Assembly: GCA_022376925.1 (NCBI GenBank)
Contig: JAIOJX010000025.1
Location: 94,143,608-94,207,607, forward strand
DNA: 64,000 nucleotides
Direction: 5' to 3'
DNA from: Tragulus kanchil
Lineage: Eukaryota; Chordata; Mammalia; Artiodactyla; Tragulidae
Part shown: positions 1 to 10,320 of the stretch, in pieces
How positions within the stretch are numbered: position 1 is the first letter of the stretch
Layout: every line of letters starts with the position of its first letter
Notes under the pieces: model-generated
The model's input: only the letters and a program-made list of their open reading frames with translations
Database searches by the model: none
What the model was told of the DNA's origin: nothing
Position numbers and translations under genes: made by a program

Positions 1-1
1 G

Positions 2-496
2 GTAATGGCGGAAGGCGGTGCGCAGGGGGGAGATTCTGACAGCGCGTCCGGAGACTCCGACGGCGCGGTCGGTCAGACGGCTGAGGAGCCTCAGACCCCT
101 GCAGAGAATGCACCAAAGCCTAGAAATGACTTTATCGAGAGCCTGCCTAACTCGGTGAAATGCCGGGTCCTGGCCCTCAAAAAGCTGCAGAAGCGATGCG
201 ATAAGATAGAAGCCAAATTTGATAAGGAATTCCAGGCTCTGGAGAAAAAGTATAATGACATCTACAAGCCCTTACTTGCTAAGATCCAAGAGCTCACCGG
301 TGAGATGGAGGGGTGTGCATGGACCTTAGAGGGGGACGAGGAAGAAGATGATGACGAAGAGTATGAGGATGAAGAAGAGGGAGAGGAGGAGGAAGAGGAG
401 GAAGAAGAGCCTGCGGCAGAGGCTGCGGCGGAGGCGGCCGCTGCCACCAAAGATGAGGGTCCCGACTCTGCAGCGCCTGATGACGCCAAGAATTAA
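2..496 (+). pseudogene. NAP1L5: Headless second copy of NAP1L5 (residues 36-199)
   Basis: The window opens inside a second NAP1L5 coding copy, in frame from base 2 to the TAA at 494-496. The bases match 1119-1613 at an offset of 1117. The copy continues into the 3' UTR to 633 and then jumps straight into the NAP1L5 upstream region of the next copy. Its own promoter and first 35 codons are off-window, so whether it is complete cannot be seen. It is most likely an assembly duplicate of the gene at 1014, not a second locus. Confidence 0.9.
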
Positions 497-633
497 GCGG
501 GGGCAGAGATTGCAGGGGAGAATGACGACGCAGATTTAAAACCCCAATTATTATTTTTTACACATTGCTGGGACTTGAAAGGCTCAGGTTTTGGACCAAA
601 ATACAATATGAATCAATTCTGACATTCCTAAAA

Positions 634-1180
634 GGCTGAGCCCCTCTACGCAGTTCGTGAAAAGCTGCCGCGGACCCCTGCTGCCATCCCCAACCCCTCG
701 CTACCCGGGAGGGTGTGTGGGCGGGTGTGGGTGAGGCAGGGTAGCTAGGAAACGGGTCCTGACGTCGCCCGCCCAGCCGGGGAGAGCAGGGTAGCAACAG
801 GAGGCGGCTGGTGCGGTTCGAGGGCCCCACCATCAGCTGATGCCGGAGAGCCAGTCAAGGGCCCGAGGGGGGGAAGGGCGGGGCCGCGCGACGTCACCGC
901 CGCGGCCGACGTCTTCGCCGCTCGCCACTTGCCGCAGCCGCAGGATCGCTGTGGTGCAGCTCGGGCGCAGGTCTCTGCGGGAGCCACCGAGACCTCTGCA
1001 CTGCTCCTCGAACATGGCCGACTCGGAGAACCAGGGCTCTGCAGAGCCGAGCCAGGCGGCGGCAGCAGCGGCAGCAGCGGCAGCGGCAGCCGCAGAGGCG
1101 GCCGCGGCAACGGAGGAGGTAATGGCGGAAGGCGGTGCGCAGGGGGGAGATTCTGACAGCGCGTCCGGAGACTCCGACGG
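634..1180 (+). promoter_or_regulatory. NAP1L5: NAP1L5 CpG island and promoter region
   Basis: A GC- and CpG-rich block immediately upstream of and into NAP1L5. It holds an SP1-like box (GGGCGGGG, 876-883) and CRE-like cores (TGACGTCG at 760-767, CGACGTCAC at 889-897), with no obvious TATA box. This is a typical CpG-island promoter. At the mouse and human locus the equivalent island is the maternally methylated germline DMR that makes NAP1L5 paternally expressed. Methylation cannot be read from sequence, so the DMR role here is inferred from homology. Confidence 0.8.
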
Positions 1181-1613
1181 CGCGGTCGGTCAGACGGCTG
1201 AGGAGCCTCAGACCCCTGCAGAGAATGCACCAAAGCCTAGAAATGACTTTATCGAGAGCCTGCCTAACTCGGTGAAATGCCGGGTCCTGGCCCTCAAAAA
1301 GCTGCAGAAGCGATGCGATAAGATAGAAGCCAAATTTGATAAGGAATTCCAGGCTCTGGAGAAAAAGTATAATGACATCTACAAGCCCTTACTTGCTAAG
1401 ATCCAAGAGCTCACCGGTGAGATGGAGGGGTGTGCATGGACCTTAGAGGGGGACGAGGAAGAAGATGATGACGAAGAGTATGAGGATGAAGAAGAGGGAG
1501 AGGAGGAGGAAGAGGAGGAAGAAGAGCCTGCGGCAGAGGCTGCGGCGGAGGCGGCCGCTGCCACCAAAGATGAGGGTCCCGACTCTGCAGCGCCTGATGA
1601 CGCCAAGAATTAA
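1014..1613 (+). CDS. NAP1L5: NAP1L5, nucleosome assembly protein 1-like 5 (complete)
   Basis: Single-exon ORF of 199 codons plus stop, recognised as the NAP1L5 retrogene of the NAP1 histone-chaperone family. I chose the ATG at 1014 because the protein then starts MADSENQG, as in known NAP1L5. The open frame upstream to 840 reads GC-rich leader that is not protein-like. Visible parts: a low-complexity start with 13 alanines (residues 15-27), a coiled NAP-type core (about residues 70-140, with NDFIESLPNSV and the KKLQKRCDKIEAKFDKEFQ stretch), and an acidic Glu/Asp tail (about 155-180). It is much shorter than NAP1L1 and lacks most of the NAP fold, which is normal for NAP1L5. It lies antisense inside a HERC3 intron. 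NAP1L5 is imprinted (paternally expressed) in mammals and mostly neural. Identity is very sure; chaperone activity is inferred from the family. Confidence 0.97.
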   Translation: MADSENQGSAEPSQAAAAAAAAAAAAAEAAAATEEVMAEGGAQGGDSDSASGDSDGAVGQTAEEPQTPAENAPKPRNDFIESLPNSVKCRVLALKKLQKRCDKIEAKFDKEFQALEKKYNDIYKPLLAKIQELTGEMEGCAWTLEGDEEEDDDEEYEDEEEGEEEEEEEEEPAAEAAAEAAAATKDEGPDSAAPDDAKN

Positions 1614-2860
1614 GCGGGGGCAGAGATTGCAGGGGAGAATGACGACGCAGATTTAAAACCCCAATTATTATTTTTTACACATTGCTGGGACTTGAAAGGC
1701 TCAGGTTTTGGACCAAAATACAATATGAATCAATTCTGACATTCCTAAAATACTATGAAATTGACGCAATCAGATTCTGGCCAGCCCATCTCAAATTTGA
1801 TTTCCGACACAAATATACCAACAGGTGTTGAAAACGAGTTAAATTTAAAATGATTTTTCATGATCTCTTCTGTGAGGACTGGAGTTGAGACTTGCGAAGG
1901 GTGTCACTAGATGGGCATTAAAGAACGTCACTTTCAAAATCTTTTCATCACAGCTATCATCACACTAAGCACGGAACACTCAAGTCGAGACTGAACATGC
2001 TCTCAATGTCTAATTCTTCAATTTCTTTAGTTTTGTATTTTTCCAGCGCAGAAGCAGCAGAACCCAAGATAAATCTCATCTTTAAGACTTTGTTTTTGTA
2101 ACACAGACATCAGCTTTAACATTTCAGAGGGGTGATGGGATGCAGGAAGCCAGTTCTGGAGATCATGACAGTGCTGTTAACGAGGCTCAGAAAACTGCCA
2201 CTTCAAATTTTAAAGACTGTTCTGAATATTTGGTTCTGAGGAAGGTGTATAACCTGTACAATACTGTCAACATATGTGTTCATCATTTACCGTCTCGTGT
2301 TTATGTGTTTTCTTGGTAATGTCTGTTTACAAAGTGTAAAAAAAAAAAAGAAATCCAATTGTTTAAGTAATAAATCCCTTTAGCATTTTACAAATATTAA
2401 TTTACCCCCCCCCCAAAATGTAGTATCTAGTAAATTCTGTAAAGCATGTGTATCCGATGTTATGTGCTGTCTTTTTGTCTTGTAGCTTTTAGAATGTAGC
2501 TGTGAAAATTATCAGAACTCTACACTGAAGCTAATGTTTGGGAAAAAATATATATACTTGAAAAACCAATCCAACTCTGTGTCCCACCCCCAGCTCAGAA
2601 GTAGAAAGGATTTAAGTTTGCTTGTGTTAGCTGTGCCTTCATTATTTTGCTATATAAATGTGACAAATATAAAATGGTGCATAATCAAATTTTACTGCTT
2701 GGGAACAGATTGGCATACAGCAAAGGATTCTTAGGAGGACACATTTAATGTAAAGACTCTAGCTTCTCTGTGGGTTTTGAATTGTGTGATCTATAAAGAA
2801 ATGTAAGCATAAAGTTGTTTACCACTGTGGTGTTAATAAAACAGTATTTTCAAAAAACAA
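1614..2860 (+). other. NAP1L5: NAP1L5 3' untranslated region with poly(A) signal
   Basis: Follows the stop codon without an intron and runs to a canonical AATAAA at 2835-2840 in the context GTTAATAAAACAG. It is AT-rich and includes a short C-run near 2405-2414. From 2227 onward it is included in a tandem duplicate, so the same signal recurs at 3980-3985. Confidence 0.7.
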
Positions 2861-4516
2861 AAGGACTCATACTCTCAACTGCCTGGAATGAAATCCCAGT
2901 TCTGCCTTTTCTTGGCCATGAATTTCAGGCAATTCACTTAATCTGTGTTCAGTTTCTCCCTATCTATACAAGGGGATAGTAACAGTTCCTTCCTCACAGG
3001 TGATTATGGAGAACAATCTAGTTAATTTACATAAATCCCATACACCAGCATTGGACACTAAATGCTCAAGATACTTCAGCTATTATTAACATTGTTATTA
3101 CTATATGAAAGACAAAAGATGATGATTTGAAATTCAGTCCTCTCCTAAGTTACAAAAGGGGAGAAAATGTATATCATTATATTTTTAAGTTTATGATTTT
3201 ACTGTTAAAGAATGTGGCTTTTCATTCTTAAACACAGGAAATTCAAAAAAAGGTTTTATTCTCTTTTCCTCAATATAAAATCAGGTTTGGATTTCTTCCC
3301 AGAAAAGATAAAAGACTTTAATGTGTCATTATGCATATATAAAAAAGGCAATTTCAACTTTACATCTGGGCTATTTGGTTCGGAGGAAGGTGTATAACCT
3401 GTACAATACTGTCAACATATGTGTTCATCATTTACCGTCTCGTGTTTATGTGTTTTCTTGGTAATGTCTGTTTACAAAGTGTAAAAAAAAAAAAGAAATC
3501 CAATTGTTTAAGTAATAAATCCCTTTAGCATTTTACAAATATTAATTTACCCCCCCCCCAAAATGTAGTATCTAGTAAATTCTGTAAAGCATGTGTATCC
3601 GATGTTATGTGCTGTCTTTTTGTCTTGTAGCTTTTAGAATGTAGCTGTGAAAATTATCAGAACTCTACACTGAAGCTAATGTTTGGGAAAAAATATATAT
3701 ACTTGAAAAACCAATCCAACTCTGTGTCCCACCCCCAGCTCAGAAGTAGAAAGGATTTAAGTTTGCTTGTGTTAGCTGTGCCTTCATTATTTTGCTATAT
3801 AAATGTGACAAATATAAAATGGTGCATAATCAAATTTTACTGCTTGGGAACAGATTGGCATACAGCAAAGGATTCTTAGGAGGACACATTTAATGTAAAG
3901 ACTCTAGCTTCTCTGTGGGTTTTGAATTGTGTGATCTATAAAGAAATGTAAGCATAAAGTTGTTTACCACTGTGGTGTTAATAAAACAGTATTTTCAAAA
4001 AACAAAAGGACTCATACTCTCAACTGCCTGGAATGAAATCCCAGTTCTGCCTTTTCTTGGCCATGAATTTCAGGCAATTCACTTAATCTGTGTTCAGTTT
4101 CTCCCTATCTATACAAGGGGATAGTAACAGTTCCTTCCTCACAGGTGATTATGGAGAACAATCTAGTTAATTTACATAAATCCCATACACCAGCATTGGA
4201 CACTAAATGCTCAAGATACTTCAGCTATTATTAACATTGTTATTACTATATGAAAGACAAAAGATGATGATTTGAAATTCAGTCCTCTCCTAAGTTACAA
4301 AAGGGGAGAAAATGTATATCATTATATTTTTAAGTTTATGATTTTACTGTTAAAGAATGTGGCTTTTCATTCTTAAACACAGGAAATTCAAAAAAAGGTT
4401 TTATTCTCTTTTCCTCAATATAAAATCAGGTTTGGATTTCTTCCCAGAAAAGATAAAAGACTTTAATGTGTCATTATGCATATATAAAGAAGGCAATTTC
4501 AACTTTACATCTGGGC
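2227..4516 (+). repeat. Tandem duplication D2, period 1145 (2227-3371 / 3372-4516)
   Basis: The two halves are nearly identical over 1145 bp, with isolated differences such as TTCTGAGG versus TTCGGAGG and AAAAAAGG versus AAAGAAGG near the ends. The unit carries the distal NAP1L5 3' UTR, its poly(A) signal and a MIR fragment. The join is direct, with no spacer. Likely an assembly duplicate. Confidence 0.93.
2880..3085 (+). repeat. MIR SINE, plus (copied at 4025-4230)
   Basis: Matches the ancient tRNA-derived MIR layout: a 'cagttctgcc' head region, 'caattcacttaatctgtg', then a 'caaggggatagtaacag' tail. The copy at 4025-4230 belongs to duplication D2. Confidence 0.6.
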
Positions 4517-5455
4517 ATTCTAAATGAAGTATAAAATTAAATCCCCCCCCCAAATTTTAAACACAGATGTTTTCTTTCATTTCCCTTAAGGGTTAAAATT
4601 ACTCAGAAGCACCATTAGACCGATTTACCTTAGGGAATGGAAGAAAGCTCTGCCCTGTTGCTAACTGCAGTACTTGAGTAAAACCTTAATGTAACAATCT
4701 TCCTTAGGGCCAAGGTAACAAAAAGAGAAAATTAAAATAATTTATTATAGAAGAAGTAAATAATTAATCATGCCTGTCTGTAACAAGCAAGAAAGAAAAC
4801 CTAATGAAATTCAATATTTATTTCTTATCCCTAGAAATAAGAGACTTGTTTTTCTAGGTCTCACAAAAGCAAAAATGAGTGAAACAAATAAGGTGTGTAA
4901 TTAGGGGGGGGGGGGGGAATTTTTTTAGAAGGGGTGTAATTATATATAGAAAACCCAAGAGAATCAATTGAAGGCTATCACATTCAGTCAGTTTCAGGAA
5001 CTGATCAATTACTAGATAAATATATAAAAACCAATGATTATTTCTAGGCACTAATAATAATAAAAAATATCAGAAAGAAATGTAAAGGAGCCTTTTGAAG
5101 GTAAGACTGAGTATCAGAAAAGTGTCAATTCTTCCCATATTAACATCTTATTTACTACACTTCAAATTAAAACCCAGACTAGATATAGAACCCATATAAT
5201 TACCCTAATCTTAACCTGTAAGCATATGGAAACAATTAAACCTCTAGCTATAGACTCAGAAATAATTTTTAATTGAAGAAAATATATTATTAAGTATTTA
5301 TCAATTACTGGACAGGGAAAGGTTAAGTTTAGAGTGTTTTAAGACCAAAAGCAATAATCAACAGTCATGACAACACGAAAATTAAGAAGTTATGAAGATT
5401 TAACCTCCAAATTTTCAAAAGTAAGCAGCAAATGGAATAAAATGTGTGATAAATA
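4517..5455. other. AT-rich HERC3 intron sequence
   Basis: No coding exon or recognised gene seen. Contains a C-run near 4542 and a run of 14 G (4904-4917) followed by T-runs. Confidence 0.5.
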
Positions 5456-7629
5456 CAAATAGCAAATGGTTAAGTCTTAATATAAAAAGTTCTTACAAAT
5501 CAGATGAAAATCATTTTGTCTTAATAGAGGCATATATAAAGGCCAGCAGACTACTTTTAAAAAGGGAAATACTGCAGTCCTGTTTTGGGCAGCAAGGCAC
5601 ATCCTGAAAGGACAGTACTAACTGGCCCAGGCCTCCAGCAAGGTCTGGATTTTCTTTCACTTATGTAAGATTTCAGCTACGGGCTTTTCTAGTTTCCAGT
5701 CAAACCACTGCTGGCCACTTTCCTCAGGATACACGCACGTAGGCGGTGGCCTTCATAACGTCAAGCAGTTTGCACTGTTTCCTAACTGGGTTGATCTTTC
5801 CTCTGTTTCCTGAATTGCTTATCTGATAGTTCCTCAGGCAGACATAAAACTTGCATGTTAACATGTAGCAGGATGCCCTCGCTTTAAGGCAGGTCAAACA
5901 CTCTCACTCATAAACCATTTTTAATACAGTATAGGCTCAAATTAGTAAGCAGCATATAAACAGCAGAAAGAAAGGCATCGTGCATTACCCATTCAACTCA
6001 GTCTCCATGAGCACTATGCAGCAGACTGCAGCAGGCTGACACAGCCCACGCACAGCACAGCAGCTCTCCCTGACTGAGAGTTTACAATCAAGCATACACA
6101 GACATTTGCATGTGCACACACATGGACACAGACACATTCTTTAATTGATACGAAGTTCACAAAACATAATTAACTATTTTAAATAAACAATTCAGTGGCA
6201 AGTAATACATTAACAATGTGCAATGACCACTTCTACCTAATTTACTTTTTATAAGAAAAATATTTTAGAGGTAAACATCAGAAAAATGGATCAGTGCTAT
6301 GTAGAATATGTAAAGTAGTCTATGTCGGAAGAAATACAAAATTTTATAAGTGAAGTCAGGTTTCTTATTAAATTAGACTAGATATAAAAAAGAACATTCA
6401 GTATTTGTAAGGATTAAGTGATAATAGGTACTCTCATACATTGCTGATAATGTATAAGCTGGTGTAATTTCTTAGCAAAATTAATATAGCAAAAATATCC
6501 ACAGATTCAAACTGATATCCACTAATTCAATTCATTCTACTAAAACAATTTTCAAATAGCAAATGGTTAAGTCTTAATATAAAGTTCTTACAAATCAGAT
6601 GAAAATCATTTTGTCTTAATAGAGGCATATATAAAGGCCAGCAGACTACTTTTAAAAAGGGAAATACTGCAGTCCTGTTTTGGGCAGCAAGGCACATCCT
6701 GAAAGGACAGTACTAACTGGCCCAGGCCTCCAGCAAGGTCTGGATTTTCTTTCACTTATGTAAGATTTCAGCTACGGGCTTTTCTAGTTTCCAGTCAAAC
6801 CACTGCTGGCCACTTTCCTCAGGATACACGCACGTAGGCGGTGGCCTTCATAACGTCAAGCAGTTTGCACTGTTTCCTAACTGGGTTGATCTTTCCTCTG
6901 TTTCCTGAATTGCTTATCTGATAGTTCCTCAGGCAGACATAAAACTTGCATGTTAACATGTAGCAGGATGCCCTCGCTTTAAGGCAGGTCAAACACTCTC
7001 ACTCATAAACCATTTTTAATACAGTATAGGCTCAAATTAGTAAGCAGCATATAAACAGCAGAAAGAAAGGCATCGTGCATTACCCATTCAACTCAGTCTC
7101 CATGAGCACTATGCAGCAGACTGCAGCAGGCTGACACAGCCCACGCACAGCACAGCAGCTCTCCCTGACTGAGAGTTTACAATCAAGCATACACAGACAT
7201 TTGCATGTGCACACACATGGACACAGACACATTCTTTAATTGATACGAAGTTCACAAAACATAATTAACTATTTTAAATAAACAATTCAGTGGCAAGTAA
7301 TACATTAACAATGTGCAATGACCACTTCTACCTAATTTACTTTTTATAAGAAAAATATTTTAGAGGTAAACATCAGAAAAATGGATCAGTGCTATGTAGA
7401 ATATGTAAAGTAGTCTATGTACGGAAGAAATACAAAATTTTATAAGTGAAGTCAGGTTTCTTATTAAATTAGACTAGATATAAAAAAAGAACATTCAGTA
7501 TTTGTAAGGATTAAGTGATAATAGGTACTCTCATACATTGCTGATAATGTATAAGCTGGTGTAATTTCTTAGCAAAATTAATATAGCAAAAATATCCACA
7601 GATTCAAACTGATATACACTAATTCAATT
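5456..7629 (+). repeat. Tandem duplication D3, period about 1097 (5456-6531 / 6553-7629)
   Basis: Near-identical copies starting at 'caaatagcaaatggttaag', joined through a spacer of about 21 bases (6532-6552). Small indels separate them, such as ATAAAAAG versus ATAAAG and TATGTCGG versus TATGTACGG. The unit includes an unassigned, more GC-rich block (5575-5935, copied at 6670-7030). Confidence 0.9.
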
Positions 7630-8084
7630 TCACTCTTGGGACCTTATCCTTAGAAAGCAATTTTAAAAACAAAGTTTCATCCATAAGATGTCTAATATAG
7701 AAGGAAGACGAAGAGAAAGAAAAAAAAAAAAAAAGGATAAAAAGAACATAGAAACAAGCCAGATACCCACAAAAAGGGAAAGAACAGAAAATATACACTG
7801 ACATCGCAGGCCGTGCAGTATTACTAAGAGTGTCCATGAGGGCTTTATAACAAAATTATAGATGGAAGCATTATCTCAACCTGTTAAAATATTCAGACAC
7901 ACTGTTATACATATATAGTATGTTTTCAACTATGCTAACTTTGTTTTTTTTAAAAATTGCATAGTCTGTCTGAAACGAAAACAGCAAACTCTTAAAGTCA
8001 TTTTTCTTCAAGGGATGAGGGGACACAGGGACCCTGGGCTTGACCTCTAAGTGGCAGTATGCTGAGAGCACACACTCTCAAACA
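7630..8084. other. Intron sequence, nothing recognised
   Basis: AT-rich, with a poly(A)-like run near 7719-7735. No exon or named repeat could be supported. Confidence 0.4.
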
Positions 8085-8275
8085 AAATGTCTTTGAATCT
8101 TGGCTCTAGTTTTTGAACCCTGGACTTCTAGCCCCGTAGCCTTGAACAAGTGATTTATACCTCTCTGTGGCTCTATTTCTTCAGGTGCAAAGTGGGGAGG
8201 ACTGTATGTGAAGAACTTAGAATAACGCCTAACACATGGAAAGCACTAGAGAAATGTTACTATCATTTTAATTAT
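8085..8275 (+). repeat. MIR SINE, plus
   Basis: Ordered MIR landmarks are visible: 'tcttggctcta', 'gccttgaacaagtgattta', 'cctctctgtggctc', 'gtgcaaagtgggga', then 'cctaacacatggaaagcac'. Confidence 0.75.
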
Positions 8276-8493
8276 CTGCTATTTCTGTAAGAGCCCTGCA
8301 CAAGTACCATGCAGATCTTAAAGATTACAACTCCCATAGAATATCTCAAGAGGCAAGTGAAGGCTTTCAGCAGTCCTACCTTCAGTAGATCTTAAGGAGC
8401 TACAACTGTTTGTCATGCATGGGTTTTATTCTCGGATTCCCTCTACAGAATCTAAGTGCCCTTTGGAGCACTCACCTTAAGCCTGTGCTGTGG

Positions 8494-8706
8494 GCTGAGT
8501 CGTTACAGTCGTGTCTGACTCTTTGCAACCCTATGGACTACAGCCCACCAAATGCCTCTGTTCATGGGATTCTCCGAGGCTGGAATACTGGAATGGGTTG
8601 CCATGCCCTCCTCCAGGGGATCTTCCCAACCCATAGATATAACCCACATATTTTATGCCTCCTGTACTGACAGATGGGTTCTTTACCACTAGCACCACCT
8701 GGGAAG
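8494..8706 (-). repeat. Bov-tA/Bov-A SINE, minus
   Basis: Antisense ruminant SINE: 'gtgtctgactctttgcaacc', 'ggaatgggttgcc', 'ggggatcttcccaacc', ending with the inverted head 'accacctgggaag'. Confidence 0.88.
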
Positions 8707-8756
8707 ACTGGCTTTTTTTTTTTTTTTAAACTATTTCCTCTCCCCATCCTGTTTTC

Positions 8757-10095
8757 ACTCATTTCACATGCTAGCAAGGTCCTGCTCAAAATCCTCCAAG
8801 ATGGGCTTCAAAAGTACATGAACCAAGAACTTCCAGATGTACAATCTGGATTTAGAAAAGGCAGAGGAACAAGAGATCAAATTGCCAACATCCACTGGAT
8901 CATAGAAAAAGCAAAAGAATTCCAGAAAAACATCTACTTCTGTTTCACTGACTATGCTAAAGTCTGTGACTGTGTGGATCACAACAAACTGTAGAAAATT
9001 CTTAAAGAAATGGGATAGAAATGCCAGAAATTTCTTAAATACGAGGAATTTCTGAAAGGAACACCAGATCACGTTACCTGCCTTCTGAGAAACCTGTATG
9101 CAGAACGCAAAACAACAGTTAGGACCAGATCTGGAACAACAGACTGCTTCCAAATTGGGAAAGGAGTATGTCAAGGCTGTATATTGTCACTCAGCTTATT
9201 TAACTTATATGCAGAGTACATCACACAAAATGCTGGTCTGGATGAAGCACAAGCTAGAGTCAAGACTGCCAGAAGAAATATCAATAATCTCAGGTATAAA
9301 GATGACACCACTTTTATGGCAGAAAGCAAAGAGAGACTAAAGAGTCACTTGATGAAGGTGAAAGAGGAGAGTGAAAAGACTGGCGTAAAACTCAACATTC
9401 AAAAAACAAAGATCATGGCATCAGGTCCCATCATTTCAGGGCAAACAGATGGGCAAACAATGGAAACAGTGACAAACTTAATTTTCTTAGGCTCCAAAAT
9501 CACTGTGGACAGTAACTGCAGTCATGAAACTAAAAGACGCTTGCTTCTTGGAAGAAAAGCTATGACAAACAATAACAGTGTATTTAAAAGCAGAGACATC
9601 ACTTTGCCAACAAGAATCAGTATAATCAAAGCCATAGTTTTCCTAGTAGTCATGTATGGATTTGAGAGTTGGACCATAAAGAAGACTGAGTGCTGAAGAA
9701 CTGATGCCTTTGAATTGTGGTATTGAAGAAATTCTTGATAGTCCCTTGGACTGCAAAGAGAACAAACCAGTCAATCCTAAAGGAAATCAACCCTTAATAT
9801 TCATTAGAAGGAATGATGCTGAAGCCACAGCTCCAATACTTTGGCCACCTGATGGGAAGAAACAACTCAATGGAAAAGACCTTGATGCTGGAAAAAACAG
9901 AAAGCAGAAGGAGAAGGGGATGACCAAGGATCAGATGGTTGGAGGGCATCATTAACTCAATGGACATGAGTTTGAGCAAACTTCAAGAGATGGTCAAGGA
10001 TATGGAAGCCTGGGGTGCTGCAGTCCATGGGATGACCAAGAGTGGGACACGACTAAGCAATTGAACTGACTGACTGATTGACTGAACTGACTGAC
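8757..10095 (+). mobile_element. BovB LINE, 5'-truncated 3' part with decayed reverse transcriptase
   Basis: Six-frame reading gives the reverse-transcriptase part of BovB (RTE clade) broken by stops and frameshifts: QSGFRKGRGTRDQIANIHWI and FTDYAKVCDCVDHNKL (8770-8994), NLYAEYITQNAGLDEAQARV and the catalytic-box region (9184-9330), then KSRDITLPTRISIIKAIVFL (9590-9650). The expected YADD box reads YKDD. The remaining ORF fragments and the 3' end with a short ACTG-rich tail (10060-10100) follow. It is a dead fragment lacking the endonuclease. BovB came into the ruminant lineage by horizontal transfer and is diagnostic for this group. Confidence 0.93.
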
Positions 10096-10107
10096 TGATC
10101 CTCTTTA

Positions 10108-10320
10108 GGGCTTCCCAGGTGGCCCAGTGGTAAAGAATCTCTACCAATACAGGAGATACATGACACTTCCGTTCAATGCCTGAATCGGGAAGATCCCCTG
10201 GAATAGGAAATGGCAACTCTCTCCAGTATTCTTGCCTGGAAAATTCGATGGACAGAGGACCTTGGCAGGCTTGAGTGCACAGGCTGCAAAGAGACAGACA
10301 TGACTGAGCACTCAAAAATG
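10108..10320 (+). repeat. Bov-tA SINE, plus
   Basis: tRNA-like head 'gggcttcccaggtggcccag', then 'ctccagtattcttgcctgg' and 'gacagacatgactgagca'. It lies directly behind the BovB tail. Its 3' half is repeated at 11314-11430 by duplication D4. Confidence 0.88.

Larger units (their letters stand above)
1..1750 (+). repeat. Tandem duplication D1, period 1117 (up to 633 / 634-1750)
   Basis: The first copy is cut by the window start. The second runs from the NAP1L5 upstream region through the CDS into the 3' UTR. Copies are identical over the visible overlap (1-633 versus 1118-1750). At 633/634 the 3' UTR is followed directly by upstream sequence. Confidence 0.93.

Noticed and set aside
262..489. 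75-codon minus-strand ORF, serine-rich (also at 1379-1606)
   Set aside because: Antisense shadow of the acidic NAP1L5 tail; the Ser run is the reverse reading of Glu/Asp codons.
840..1013. Extension of NAP1L5 upstream to the ATG at 840
   Set aside because: The added 58 residues are Arg/Pro-rich CpG-island translation, and the known protein starts at the 1014 ATG.
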